A stretch of DNA of 39,586 bases from Flavobacteriales bacterium (GCA_003232435.1 QIJL01000249.1:1-39586), one strand, 5' to 3'; shown: positions 25,732-36,247, counted from the first letter of the stretch. The notes: a model not told the origin generated them from the sequence alone. Numbers and translations are program-made.

Positions 25732-26922
25732 ATGAATTTATACAATACATTCCTGATAGTCAATCAAAAACAACCCATGCTTCAAAATCAAAAAAAACTA
25801 TTCAATCTTTCAGAAGAAGTTACCTATCTCAACTGCGCAACCATGTCTGTTCAATTGCGTTCCGTGGAAAAAATTGGTGTTGAAAATCTTTATAAGAAAT
25901 CGAACCCACACACCATTACAGCAGCACATTTTTTTGAAGATCGGCAGTTGCTAAAAGAGCGTTTCGCCCAACTTATCCATGCTCCAGATCCTCAGAGTAT
26001 TGCAATTATTCCGGCCGTTTCCTATGGTATTGCGACCGTGATAAAAAATATTCGCTTCGAAAAAGACGATGAAATAATTCTTTTAGAAGAGCAATTTCCA
26101 AGCAATTTTTATGCTTGGAAAGCACTTGAAAAAGAAAAAGGGGTGAGGCTCAAAGTTATTCCCGCTCCACCTCTAGCAACAGCTAGAGGCAAAAAATGGA
26201 ATGCATCTATTCTCAGTGCAATCTCTGCAAAAACAAAAGTCGTTTCCATTCCCAATGTTCACTGGGCCGATGGAACTCTTTTCGATCTTAGAACGATTCG
26301 CAGTCGAACAAACGACATTGGAGCCTACCTCATCATTGACGGGACGCAGAGCATTGGCGCACTTCCTTTTTCGGTTGAAGAAATAAAACCAGACGCCTTA
26401 ATTTGTGGAGGATATAAATGGCTTATGGGTGGTTATGGTTTAGGATTGGCTTATTATGGCGAGCGTTTTTACAATGGAATTCCCTTAGAAAACAACTGGA
26501 TTAATCACGAAGGCAGTGAAGATTTTTCACGGTTGGTGAAATACAACGAAAACTTTAAGCCAAAAGCTGCGCGTTACGATATGGGAGAATCCAGTAATTT
26601 TATTCTTACTCCTATGCTTTCCGAAGGTATCCGGCAACTCCTTGAATGGACTCCGGAGGGAATTCAGCGGTATTGTGAAATGATAACTTCGGAAGCGATC
26701 TCGGAATTTACAAAACAAGATTATTTCATTGAAGATGCCCAGTATAGAGGAAATCATTTGTTCGGAATTTACAGCACCACCGGGGAACCAGATGAGAAAG
26801 TGAAGCAATTGATTGCAAAAAAAAATATCGCTGTTTCCTATCGCGGAAATGCTATCCGTGTGTCACCAAATGTTTATAATACCAAGGAAGATATAGAAAA
26901 ACTATTTTCTTGTTTCATATAA
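25732..26922 (+). CDS. Class V-fold PLP-dependent aminotransferase
   Basis: YLNCATMSVQL, PAVSYGIATVIKNI, VVSIPNVHWADGTLFDL, YLIIDGTQSIGALPFSV, DALICGGYKWLMGGYG. A start at 25777 (MLQNQKKLF) is possible. Confidence 0.92.
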   Translation: MNLYNTFLIVNQKQPMLQNQKKLFNLSEEVTYLNCATMSVQLRSVEKIGVENLYKKSNPHTITAAHFFEDRQLLKERFAQLIHAPDPQSIAIIPAVSYGIATVIKNIRFEKDDEIILLEEQFPSNFYAWKALEKEKGVRLKVIPAPPLATARGKKWNASILSAISAKTKVVSIPNVHWADGTLFDLRTIRSRTNDIGAYLIIDGTQSIGALPFSVEEIKPDALICGGYKWLMGGYGLGLAYYGERFYNGIPLENNWINHEGSEDFSRLVKYNENFKPKAARYDMGESSNFILTPMLSEGIRQLLEWTPEGIQRYCEMITSEAISEFTKQDYFIEDAQYRGNHLFGIYSTTGEPDEKVKQLIAKKNIAVSYRGNAIRVSPNVYNTKEDIEKLFSCFI

Positions 26923-26949
26923 AAACTTCCTATACTATCTTAGCACTCA

Positions 26950-29900
26950 ATGAGCAAAACCCTTGTTCGATCCCTGTTCGAACAGTCTTCGAAAATTCGA
27001 AAACTGCGAGATACTATTGCTAAAATTCAAGCGAGCGACCACCAACAGAATGACAAAAAGATAGGAATCTCAGGGCTTGTGGGGTCTTCGTTGTCTCTTG
27101 TTGTTGCCGAATTGTTTAAATCTTCTGAACATCCCTTTTTAATAATTCTCAACGACAAAGAAGACGCTGCATACCACCTAAATGATCTGGAGAATTTATT
27201 GGGCGACCAGAATGTACTATTTTATCCCGGAAGTTACCGAAGACCTTATCAAATTGAAGAAACCGACAACGCCAATGTTCTATTGCGAAGCGAGGTATTG
27301 AATCGAATTAACTCTCGCCGAAAACCCGCGTTTATTGTAACATATCCCGCCGCCTTGTTCGAAAAAGTTGTAACGCGGCGCGAGCTTGATAGGAATACAT
27401 TAAAATTAAGAACGGGAGAGGAAGTTTCAATCGATTTTGTAAATGAAGTATTGTTCGAATATCGTTTTAAGCGTACCGACTTTGTAACCGAGCCTGGCGA
27501 ATTTTCTGTCCGGGGAGGAATATTGGATGTATTCTCGTTTAGCAACGATGAACCCTATAGAATTGAATTTTTTGGTGATGAAGTGGAGAGTGTCCGCACC
27601 TTCGATGTAGAAACCCAACTCTCCCTTGAGCAGGTAAAAAAGATTTCTATCATTCCGAATGTTGAAAACAAAATGGTGGATGAGGATCGTGAGAGTTTTT
27701 TAAAATATATCGATTCAAAAACTGTTGTATTTCTCAAAAATGAAGAACTCTTCCGCAGCGATATTGATAAACTTTTTAAAAAAGCAACAAAGGCGTTTCA
27801 GCATATAAGTGGTGAAGTAAAAATGAGTGACCCCGCCAAACTTTTTTGTACTTCAGAACTACTTGTAAAACAACTGTTGGAATATACCACGGCTTCCTTT
27901 GTGAGCAAAAATAATGCGACGACCTATCTTAACAACATACCTTTTAATATTGCTCCACAGCCATCATTCAACAAGCAGTTTAATCTCCTGATAGATAATC
28001 TGAACTCAAATTCCGAAGAAGGCTACAGCAACTACATCTTCTGTAGTAGTGAGCAACAGGCAAAACGGTTTCACGATATATTCGAGGATTCCGAACAACA
28101 TGTAGTTCAATTTGAAACTGTTGTCTTCCCACTGTCTCAAGGGTTTATTGACCATGATCAAAAAAATATTTGCTATACAGACCATCAGATATTTGAACGA
28201 TATCACAAGTTTCAGTTAAAGAATGGTTATGCTAAAAAACAAGCAATAACCTTTAAAGAACTTACCAATCTTGAAGTTGGCGACTATGTAACACATATAG
28301 ATCATGGTATCGGAAAATTTGGTGGCCTGCAAAAAATAGACGTGGAGGGCAGGCAACAGGAGGCCATAAAATTAATCTACGGTGAGCGTGATATTCTGTA
28401 TCTCAGTATACATTCATTGCATAAAATAAGTAAGTACAACGGCAAGGATGGCGCTGTTCCCAAAATCTATAAACTTGGGAGTGCTGCATGGAAAAAACTA
28501 AAGCAGAAGACCAAGAAACGTGTTAAAGAAATTGCGTTTAACCTGATAGAGCTATATGCCAAACGCCGTTTGCAAAAAGGAGAGGCTTTTGCTCCCGATT
28601 CATATTTGCAGCACGAATTGGAATCGTCGTTTATTTATGAAGACACTCCAGACCAGATTACGGCAACCGAAGATGTTAAGCGTGACATGGAAAGCGAACG
28701 CCCCATGGATCGTCTGGTGTGTGGTGATGTTGGCTTCGGAAAGACAGAAGTGGCTATTCGAGCAGCCTTCAAAGCGGTCGATAATGGAAAACAGGTGGCG
28801 ATACTTGTTCCTACTACAATATTGGCATTTCAGCATTTTAAAACATTTACTGAACGGTTGAAGGATATGCCGGTTAACGTAGATTATCTCAATCGTTTCA
28901 GAAGTGCAAAACAGCGAAGAACCATTCTCGAAAATCTGACCAATGGGAAGCTTGATATTGTTATTGGCACCCACCAACTTGTCAATAAATCAATAGTATT
29001 CAAAGACCTCGGCCTTCTCATTATAGATGAAGAACAAAAGTTTGGTGTTGCTGTTAAGGACAAATTAAAAACCATTAAACAAAATGTGGACACACTAACA
29101 TTAACGGCAACTCCCATCCCAAGAACGCTTCAGTTTAGTTTAATGGCAGCCAGAGATCTTTCGATAATTAACACCCCTCCTCCCAATCGGTATCCCATAG
29201 ATACTCAAGTTGTACGTTTTTCTGAAGAAATTATTCGAGATGCAATTCGCTATGAAATTTCCCGCGGCGGACAAACATTCTTTGTACACAATCGTATTGA
29301 AAATATAAAGGAAGTAGCCGGAATGATTCAGCGTCTGCTTCCTGATGCGAAAATTGGAATTGGCCACGGAAGGTTGGATGGTAAAAAGTTGGAACAGCTT
29401 ATGCTCGCTTTTATGAACAATGAGTTTGATATATTGGTTTCTACCACCATCATAGAAAGCGGATTGGATGTTCCCAATGCTAACACCATTTTTATAAATA
29501 ACGCTAATAATTTTGGTTTATCCGATCTTCACCAAATGCGTGGTCGCGTAGGGAGAAGCAATAAAAAAGCGTTCTGCTATTTTATCACGCCGCCATATTC
29601 GGCAATGACTGAAGATGCCAGAAAACGCATTACAGCTTTAGAACAGTTTAGTGATCTAGGTAGTGGTTTTAATATTTCAATGAAAGATCTTGAAATAAGA
29701 GGCGCTGGTGATCTTTTGGGTGGAGAACAAAGTGGGTTTATCAATGAAATAGGTTTTGAAACATACCAAAAAATCCTTTCAGAAGCCATAGATGAACTTA
29801 AAGAAAAAGAGTTTAAACATCTTTATGCCGAAACAGCCCATGAAGTTAAAGGCTTTGTTAAGGAAACCGTTATCGATACAGATTTTGAGCTCCTCTTCCC

Positions 29901-30321
29901 AGATGATTACATAAATAATATCACCGAACGCTTAAACCTGTATCAAAAACTTAATGCCATTAAAACAGAAGAAAAGTTACTTCAATTTGAAGCCGATCTC
30001 ATTGATCGTTTTGGAGAACTCCCCCGGCAGGCTGTTGATTTGCTTAATAGTGTTCGTATAAAATGGATTGCCATTGGTATGGGTCTTGAACGTGTGATTA
30101 TGAAAAAGAACCGGTTGATTGGTTATTTCGTGAGCGATCAACAGAGTGGATTTTACCAAAGTGATGCTTTTAGTAAAGTGCTTCAGTATGTTCAAAATAA
30201 TTCGCAGCGAGTAACGATGAAAGAGAAAGAAACCCGAAACGGCCTGCGGTTATTATTAATTTTTGAAAGGATTGGATCGGTTGATAAGGCATTGGAAACA
30301 CTTAAACCGTTTTCAATATAA
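26950..30321 (+). CDS. mfd: Transcription-repair coupling factor
   Basis: UvrB-like N-terminus, CarD-like RID (LEVGDYVTHIDHGIGKFGG), helicase motifs GDVGFGKTEVAIRAAFK, LIIDEEQKFGV, TLTATPIPRTLQ, TTIIESGLDVPNANT, QMRGRVGRS. Confidence 0.97.
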   Translation: MSKTLVRSLFEQSSKIRKLRDTIAKIQASDHQQNDKKIGISGLVGSSLSLVVAELFKSSEHPFLIILNDKEDAAYHLNDLENLLGDQNVLFYPGSYRRPYQIEETDNANVLLRSEVLNRINSRRKPAFIVTYPAALFEKVVTRRELDRNTLKLRTGEEVSIDFVNEVLFEYRFKRTDFVTEPGEFSVRGGILDVFSFSNDEPYRIEFFGDEVESVRTFDVETQLSLEQVKKISIIPNVENKMVDEDRESFLKYIDSKTVVFLKNEELFRSDIDKLFKKATKAFQHISGEVKMSDPAKLFCTSELLVKQLLEYTTASFVSKNNATTYLNNIPFNIAPQPSFNKQFNLLIDNLNSNSEEGYSNYIFCSSEQQAKRFHDIFEDSEQHVVQFETVVFPLSQGFIDHDQKNICYTDHQIFERYHKFQLKNGYAKKQAITFKELTNLEVGDYVTHIDHGIGKFGGLQKIDVEGRQQEAIKLIYGERDILYLSIHSLHKISKYNGKDGAVPKIYKLGSAAWKKLKQKTKKRVKEIAFNLIELYAKRRLQKGEAFAPDSYLQHELESSFIYEDTPDQITATEDVKRDMESERPMDRLVCGDVGFGKTEVAIRAAFKAVDNGKQVAILVPTTILAFQHFKTFTERLKDMPVNVDYLNRFRSAKQRRTILENLTNGKLDIVIGTHQLVNKSIVFKDLGLLIIDEEQKFGVAVKDKLKTIKQNVDTLTLTATPIPRTLQFSLMAARDLSIINTPPPNRYPIDTQVVRFSEEIIRDAIRYEISRGGQTFFVHNRIENIKEVAGMIQRLLPDAKIGIGHGRLDGKKLEQLMLAFMNNEFDILVSTTIIESGLDVPNANTIFINNANNFGLSDLHQMRGRVGRSNKKAFCYFITPPYSAMTEDARKRITALEQFSDLGSGFNISMKDLEIRGAGDLLGGEQSGFINEIGFETYQKILSEAIDELKEKEFKHLYAETAHEVKGFVKETVIDTDFELLFPDDYINNITERLNLYQKLNAIKTEEKLLQFEADLIDRFGELPRQAVDLLNSVRIKWIAIGMGLERVIMKKNRLIGYFVSDQQSGFYQSDAFSKVLQYVQNNSQRVTMKEKETRNGLRLLLIFERIGSVDKALETLKPFSI

Positions 30322-30349
30322 AAAACCGAAGTTGTTAAACTTCGGTTTT
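30322..30349 (+). terminator. Terminator after mfd, possibly bidirectional
   Basis: AAAACCGAAGT-TGTTAA-ACTTCGGTTTT between the convergent mfd and T9SS-protein genes. Confidence 0.8.
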
Positions 30350-30370
30350 CGAAATAGCCATTATTTGAAA

Positions 30371-31492
30371 TTATTTTACGATTCTCTCTGTAAATACAGT
30401 ATCGTTTGTTGTAATTGTAAGCAAATATACCCCACTGGTCCAGGTCTCTGTACTAACCCTTTCCAAAAGTTTTGGACTGGTCATCTCAAAAAATATTGAA
30501 AAGATCTCTTTCCCCGAGACATCAAATATTTTTATCGTAATTGCTTCTGAATTTTCCAGGTATCCTTCAATATTAACAAACGTTTTTGTTGGATTTGGAT
30601 GCACAGTAATTCTATTTTCTTCTATTACATCATCCCCCACTGCCAGAACCACATCTGAAATTATCCGAAAGTTCTTCGACCCAAAGTCGGTAACATAAAT
30701 TACATCTCCGGCGGCATTTGCCAAAATTCCGTTTGGATGGTTAAATGTAGCCTGCGAAATGTCACCATCCATTCCTCCCTGAGTACTTCCTGCAAATAAT
30801 AAATAGGAATCAACACCTGCGGGATCCACACTATAAATTTTATGATCCCCAAGGATGGTTCCAAAAATACGCCCTTGGGCATACGTAATAAAACCCAAAT
30901 TAGGCGTTGGCCCCGAAGCCGGAAGTGTTGCAATATAACCCAAATCACCATTAGCCAAAACATGGTAAATCTCACGATTGTTATAGTTACCAACATACAA
31001 TTCTCCAAACTCATCATATGCCAGACCGACCGGTCCGTTAAGTTCCGGAGCAGATGAAATTTCGGTAATTACTCCTGCAGGTGTGATACGATTAATAGTA
31101 TTGGACGTATATCGCGTATATATCATATCATCATTATCGAAAGCTTTTATAATCCCCGATGGATTTCCCGGAATAGAGATCGAATCATCCAGATTCCCGT
31201 TACTATCGTATCGAAAAATCATACTTGCGGAAAAGTCACACACATATAAATTATCATTCGAATCGAATGCAAGACCATTTGGTGTATTAAGCCCTGTAAC
31301 GAACGAGCTCACATTGCCATTGGTGTCGAATTTAAATACCGTGTCTCCGGTAAAGTTTGATGCATAAAAATTCCCATTACTGTCGATGGCAATGGCATCA
31401 TCTGGAGTTCCCGCTGTAAAGGTTGAAACCGTTTGGGAATATCCCGATATAATTAATAAAAAAGTTGCTAAAAATGTAAGTGTTGTTTTCAT
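30371..31492 (-). CDS. Secreted NHL/SMP-30-like beta-propeller protein with T9SS type A sorting domain
   Basis: Signal peptide MKTTLTFLATFLLIISGYSQ; repeats (AIDSNGNFYASN, LAFDSNDNLYVCDF, AYDEFGELYVGNY); C-terminus VHPNPTKTFVNIEG...TSGVYLLTITTNDTVFTERIVK. Start set to the signal peptide rather than the longer ORF. Confidence 0.88.
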   Translation of the reverse strand: MKTTLTFLATFLLIISGYSQTVSTFTAGTPDDAIAIDSNGNFYASNFTGDTVFKFDTNGNVSSFVTGLNTPNGLAFDSNDNLYVCDFSASMIFRYDSNGNLDDSISIPGNPSGIIKAFDNDDMIYTRYTSNTINRITPAGVITEISSAPELNGPVGLAYDEFGELYVGNYNNREIYHVLANGDLGYIATLPASGPTPNLGFITYAQGRIFGTILGDHKIYSVDPAGVDSYLLFAGSTQGGMDGDISQATFNHPNGILANAAGDVIYVTDFGSKNFRIISDVVLAVGDDVIEENRITVHPNPTKTFVNIEGYLENSEAITIKIFDVSGKEIFSIFFEMTSPKLLERVSTETWTSGVYLLTITTNDTVFTERIVK

Positions 31493-31610
31493 AGTATTTA
31501 AGTTTAAATTTTTTATCAAATGTATTTGAATGCCATGAAAAAAAGGTAGTAATACAAACAATGGTTCTCGGGATTTATAAATTACAGCCATTTTATACTC
31601 GTTCAAAATT

Positions 31611-31970
31611 CTAAAAATGATAAAAAGCATTTTCAAAATGCTCTATTTTTTCTAAATCCTTATTCTTTAAAACAGCAATAATATCGAAGCGGACTTCTTC
31701 ATCCAGATTATTTGAGATGATGTATTGGTTAGCTGCTTTTACGAGTAATTTTATTTTTCCTTTTGAAACAAAACTTTGTGGGTCGCCAAAAAAAGCGCTG
31801 TTTCGCGTTTTAACTTCCACCACTATAATCTGATTGTCCTTCCCTGCGATGATGTCGATTTCCGCTTTATTGAACATAAAATTTCGTTCCAGAATAGTAA
31901 ACCCTTTCCGAAGCAAAAATGCTACAGCTAAATCTTCTCCAATATTTCCGAGATCATTATGGTAGGCCAT
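31611..31970 (-). CDS. yraN: YraN family protein (UPF0102)
   Basis: GNIGEDLAVAFLLRKGFTILERNFMFNKAEIDIIAGKDNQIIVVEVKTRNSAFFGDP. Confidence 0.93.
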   Translation of the reverse strand: MAYHNDLGNIGEDLAVAFLLRKGFTILERNFMFNKAEIDIIAGKDNQIIVVEVKTRNSAFFGDPQSFVSKGKIKLLVKAANQYIISNNLDEEVRFDIIAVLKNKDLEKIEHFENAFYHF

Positions 31971-32032
31971 TATTATTCGAAATTTTCAACTCGTAAAATC
32001 CAAAGTACAACTTAAGAAAATCTAAAGATTCC

Positions 32033-32929
32033 TTAAAAATCAATTTGCACCCTGTTTTCATGAATTTCGAGAGAAACCCTCCGTCCCATAATTATTGCTC
32101 TGTTATCTGAAACATGGCCCGCAGGGAAATTCAAACAAACCGGATAATTGTACTCAGCTACGGCAGCCATTACAATTTCTATGGCCGTTTTACCAAATGG
32201 GATGGTATTATCATGCATCTCTGTCATACCTCCAACAACAAGACCAGCCAGGTCGTTTAGCATTCCATTGCGTTTTAGGTTTTGCATCATTCGGTCGATA
32301 TGATACAGGTATTCGTCGAGATCTTCGATGAACAAAATTTTTCCTTCCGTGCGTATTGCTGAAGCGCTTCCACAGAGTGAATACAACACAGAAAGGTTAC
32401 CGCCAACAAATTGTCCCTTCGCACTACCAATTCGATTGGCCGTGCTTTCGGAAGTCAACGACACCGTATACGGTTCCCCGAAAATTACCTTTCGAATGGT
32501 TGCTGAAGTCTCCAGTGTTTTCTTTTCAATCTCCAAAGGCATTTGGGCATGGAGTGTTTCTATTCCGAAGTTATGGATATGTGAATGAAAAACTGTAATA
32601 TCGCTGTAGCCAATAATCCATTTTGGGTTTCTTCTGAATTCAGTAAAATCCAGCATATCAATCATCCGCACTGTTCCATAGCCTCCCCGTGCGCACCAGA
32701 TTGCCTTAATTTCAGGATTATCCATCATCTGTTGAAAATCGGAAGTCCTAACCTCATCATCCCCTGCAAATTGATCACTCTCCGCACCAATGCTTTTTCC
32801 CAAAACAACTTTCAGCCCCCAACCAAAAAGTAATTTCAGGGCGGGTTTTAATTCCTCTGAAGTAATTTTTCGAGCTGTAGATATTATTGCAACAGTATCG
32901 CCTAATTGTAAAAAAGGAGGGGTTGTCAT
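32033..32929 (-). CDS. ldcA: LD-carboxypeptidase (peptidase S66)
   Basis: PPFLQLGDTVAIISTARKI, IWCARGGYGTVRMIDMLDF, IGYSDITVFHSHIH, LFIEDLDEYLYHIDRMM. Confidence 0.93.
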   Translation of the reverse strand: MTTPPFLQLGDTVAIISTARKITSEELKPALKLLFGWGLKVVLGKSIGAESDQFAGDDEVRTSDFQQMMDNPEIKAIWCARGGYGTVRMIDMLDFTEFRRNPKWIIGYSDITVFHSHIHNFGIETLHAQMPLEIEKKTLETSATIRKVIFGEPYTVSLTSESTANRIGSAKGQFVGGNLSVLYSLCGSASAIRTEGKILFIEDLDEYLYHIDRMMQNLKRNGMLNDLAGLVVGGMTEMHDNTIPFGKTAIEIVMAAVAEYNYPVCLNFPAGHVSDNRAIIMGRRVSLEIHENRVQIDF

Positions 32930-33025
32930 TGAAAAGTAGTATTTATCTTTTAAAAAACTAAAGTTAAACTATTGCATTAAAATTGGGTTAAATTAACTAT
33001 AAATAGCTATATTTCAGTATATTTA

Positions 33026-34519
33026 GTGGTCTCAATCTTAAAAAATTATTCTATGGAATCATTTGCACCATCTCCTTGCAATACCTCAACCTTAGCACCG
33101 TACATCCCATCAGCGGGAGATCCATGGAACGTTAGTAAAGTAAAACACGTCTACCGACGCCTTGGCTTTAGTGCCTCTCAGGCTACTGTAGATACAGCAT
33201 TAGGGCTTTCGCCTAGTCTTTTTATAGATCAACTGGTTGATAATGCATTTAGTTTACCGCTTACCCCAACACCTTTTTGGGGAAACTATTCGGTTCCCGA
33301 TTTTACTGATTACGAAACTGAAAATCAACAGTATATTTTTGATTGGCGTATTCAGACCGGAAATGACCTCATTACTGAAGATTTACGTGGTCGCATCACT
33401 TTTTTCTGGATGAATCATTTTGTTACCGAACTGGAAACCTATTTCTATTCACCATACCTGTTTCAGTATTATAATATATTGCAAACACATGCTCTGGGTA
33501 ATTATAAAGATTTCGTAAACGCAATTGGTATTAATAGTACCATGCTTATATATTTAAATGGTTTCCAAAACACCAATAACAGCCCAAATGAAAATTATGC
33601 CCGTGAACTGTACGAATTATTCACCCTTGGTGAAGGAAATGGCTATAACGAAACAGATATCACTGAAACAGCTAGGGCGCTAACCGGGTACAACCATTGG
33701 ACAGAAGCAGGTGCTCCAATATATTTCGATGTAATTACACACGATCAGGGTTCGAAAACAATATTCAATCAAACCGGAAATTGGGGGTACAGTGATGTTA
33801 TCGACATCCTTTTTCAGGAACGCGGACTCGCTTTAGCAGAATACATTTGCACGAAACTATATAAGTTTTTTGTGAGCCCAACGGTGGATTTATTAGTAAC
33901 TCAGGACATTATTCAGCCTCTTGCCCAAACATTAATAGCGAGTAATTATGAAATAGTCCCCGTGCTTAAGGAACTTTTTAAGAGTGAACATTTTTTCGAT
34001 GAACGCGCTTTAGGCGTTGTTATTAAAAGCCCTGTTGACGCCATTTTCAATTTTGTAAATGAAACTACTTTTTTCTATAACAATACCATCATCGAGGCTT
34101 TTTTGTACTACGCATCCCTGATGGGTCAGGAAATATACGACCCTCCCGATGTTTCGGGCTGGCAGCGTGATGAAGACTGGATAAGTACTTCCACATTAAC
34201 GGGTCGATGGCAGTTAATGGAACTCTACGTAGATTTCATCTTTAATGAGCACGAATTTACACTAACCGATTTGGCACGTGATCTTACAAACGACAGTAAC
34301 GATCCCGAATTTATAACCAGAGTTCTAATAGATCATTTCGTTTCCAAAGAACTCCATACACCCGAAGATTATATTACCGCCACCGATATATTTAAATGGG
34401 ATGTTCCCCAAAATTATTACGACGACGGAAGCTGGAACCTCAGCTGGTCTACAGCAACATATCAGGTAGCTTTATTACTGAAGCATATTGCTAGAATGCC
34501 CGAATTCCAACTTAAATAA
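33026..34519 (+). CDS. DUF1800 family protein
   Basis: WNVSKVKHVYRRLGFSAS, NYARELYELFTLGEGNGYNETDITETARALTGY, YDPPDVSGW, the DUF1800 pattern. The start at 33053 (MESFAPS) may be the true one. Confidence 0.9.
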   Translation: MVSILKNYSMESFAPSPCNTSTLAPYIPSAGDPWNVSKVKHVYRRLGFSASQATVDTALGLSPSLFIDQLVDNAFSLPLTPTPFWGNYSVPDFTDYETENQQYIFDWRIQTGNDLITEDLRGRITFFWMNHFVTELETYFYSPYLFQYYNILQTHALGNYKDFVNAIGINSTMLIYLNGFQNTNNSPNENYARELYELFTLGEGNGYNETDITETARALTGYNHWTEAGAPIYFDVITHDQGSKTIFNQTGNWGYSDVIDILFQERGLALAEYICTKLYKFFVSPTVDLLVTQDIIQPLAQTLIASNYEIVPVLKELFKSEHFFDERALGVVIKSPVDAIFNFVNETTFFYNNTIIEAFLYYASLMGQEIYDPPDVSGWQRDEDWISTSTLTGRWQLMELYVDFIFNEHEFTLTDLARDLTNDSNDPEFITRVLIDHFVSKELHTPEDYITATDIFKWDVPQNYYDDGSWNLSWSTATYQVALLLKHIARMPEFQLK

Positions 34520-34526
34520 CCCACTT

Positions 34527-36155
34527 ATGTGTAACAATCATCAATTACCAAAAAAGGAAGCGTCGAGAAGTGAAAAAGACGAAAAGAATATACACGATCA
34601 GGAACATGCAACCTGGAACCGTCGCTCGTTTATTCAAGCACTCGGTCTTGTAGGTGGAGGAAGTATAATGCTTGGAAGTGCTGCTGTTACAGCATCAAAA
34701 CCATCTCCGCTCTCCGTTGCCCTTTCTGAAAGTGAAACAGATAACATTCTCGTTATCATAAGGCTTAAAGGTGGAAATGACGGGCTTAATACTATTGTTC
34801 CGATATACGATTATGCTACCTATGCTAACCTTAGACCCAACATTCGTCATCAACAAAGTGACCTTATAAACCTCGACAGTGATTTTGCAATCCCCAACTA
34901 TTTGGATAGTATGGAACAAATGTGGGGTGATGGGCAGATGAAAGTAATTCACGGAGTAGGATATTCACCACAAAATTTATCGCATTTTCGTTCTTCAGAA
35001 ATCTGGGCTTCAACTGCAGACTCCTATTTCGAGCCAACCGGATGGTGGGGTCGTTATCATGAATATCTGTATCCAGATTACCTGATTAATCCTCCCGATG
35101 CACCTCCGGCAATTCAAATTGGAAGCATTGGTAATCTTATCTTCGATGGGCAAGAGACCAATTATGCATTTTCTGTGGCAAATCCAGAACAACTGGAAAA
35201 TGTAGCAGAGAACGGACAATTCCATGATCTGCTCAACTTACCCGATTGTGTTTATGGAGACAAGCTTTTCTTTATGCGGTCTACAACCAATACCACATTT
35301 ACGTATGCAAGTGTGATTCATGATGCCTACACAAGCTCATCGAATGAAGCACCATACAGCAATGAACAACTCGCGAACCAATTATCTATTGTTGCGCGCA
35401 TGATTAAAGGTGGTCTTGGAACTAAAGTTTATATGGTGACATTAGGCAGTTTCGACACACATGCGAACCAACCGAATGCGCACCAAAATCTCCTCGAAGA
35501 TCTGGCAGATACACTAAAGAATTTTTATATAGATCTTGGTGCCGCAGGTATGGAAAATAATGTGCTATCCATGACCATTTCTGAATTTGGACGCAGGCCT
35601 TACGAAAATGGATCGAATGGTACAGACCACGGTGCTGCATCGCCAGTACTGTTGTTTGGCCCCAGCTTGAACGGAAGTGGTTTTGTAGGTACACACCCCG
35701 AACTGGATGTTTGGGACGACAACGACAATCTCATTCCGTCTACAGATTTCCGATCGGTTTATTCAAGTGTGCTCACCAACTGGTTCTGTCTGGACCCTTC
35801 CGTAGTAGATCTAATAATGCTTAACGAGTCGTACAACACACTCGATCTTGGTTTTGAATGTGAAACTCTTGGGAATAGTGACTTCGGAAATGTAACCCAT
35901 TTTATCCATGCACCAGTTTACAAAAATAACCGCGTCTATATCGAAATAAACATGACCAATACTAGCCACGTAGACGTAAAATTGTACGACATCATGGGCA
36001 AAGAACTTGGCACGCTGAAAAATGAAGTCCTCTTTCCGGGAGTTCACGCTATTGATGTTAAAGCCGCTATTAACTCCAGGCTAAGTTATGGACAATATAT
36101 CTACAGGATATCGATGGGAGGACAGTTTTACAGTAAATCCTTAATTATTAAGTAA
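34527..36155 (+). CDS. DUF1501 family protein with Tat-like signal and T9SS-like C-terminal domain
   Basis: WNRRSFIQALGLVGGGSIMLGSAAV; LVIIRLKGGNDGLNTIVP; FGRRPYENGSNGTDHGAASPVLLFG; C-terminal VDVKLYDIMGKELGTLKNEVLFPGVHAIDV...YGQYIYRISMGGQFYSKSLIIK. Confidence 0.9.
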   Translation: MCNNHQLPKKEASRSEKDEKNIHDQEHATWNRRSFIQALGLVGGGSIMLGSAAVTASKPSPLSVALSESETDNILVIIRLKGGNDGLNTIVPIYDYATYANLRPNIRHQQSDLINLDSDFAIPNYLDSMEQMWGDGQMKVIHGVGYSPQNLSHFRSSEIWASTADSYFEPTGWWGRYHEYLYPDYLINPPDAPPAIQIGSIGNLIFDGQETNYAFSVANPEQLENVAENGQFHDLLNLPDCVYGDKLFFMRSTTNTTFTYASVIHDAYTSSSNEAPYSNEQLANQLSIVARMIKGGLGTKVYMVTLGSFDTHANQPNAHQNLLEDLADTLKNFYIDLGAAGMENNVLSMTISEFGRRPYENGSNGTDHGAASPVLLFGPSLNGSGFVGTHPELDVWDDNDNLIPSTDFRSVYSSVLTNWFCLDPSVVDLIMLNESYNTLDLGFECETLGNSDFGNVTHFIHAPVYKNNRVYIEINMTNTSHVDVKLYDIMGKELGTLKNEVLFPGVHAIDVKAAINSRLSYGQYIYRISMGGQFYSKSLIIK

Positions 36156-36173
36156 CCTATAATGTTTTTTACT

Positions 36174-36210
36174 GAAAAGTCTTCTGGTATTTGGAAGACT
36201 TTTCTTTTTT
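36174..36210 (+). terminator. Rho-independent terminator after DUF1501
   Basis: GAAAAGTCTTC-TGGTATTTG-GAAGACTTTTC followed by TTTTTT. Confidence 0.9.
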
Positions 36211-36239
36211 CAGATATCTCCTTCCGAAGATAAAATCGT

Positions 36240-36247
36240 TATTTTTG
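36240..36247 (+). promoter_or_regulatory. Bacteroidota -7 box (TATTTTTG) upstream of metG
   Basis: Matches TAnnTTTG 38 bp upstream of the ATG. Confidence 0.45.

Noticed and set aside
28600-28977. Long antisense ORFs such as 28600-28977, 9001-9384 and 4140-4490
   Set aside because: They lie opposite or out of frame with strongly supported genes (mfd, rsmA, the HTTM gene) and encode no recognisable protein.
31493-31636. Extended N-terminus of the T9SS propeller protein
   Set aside because: The downstream Met begins a proper signal peptide (MKTTLTFLATFLLIISGYSQ); the extension overlaps the yraN 3' end.
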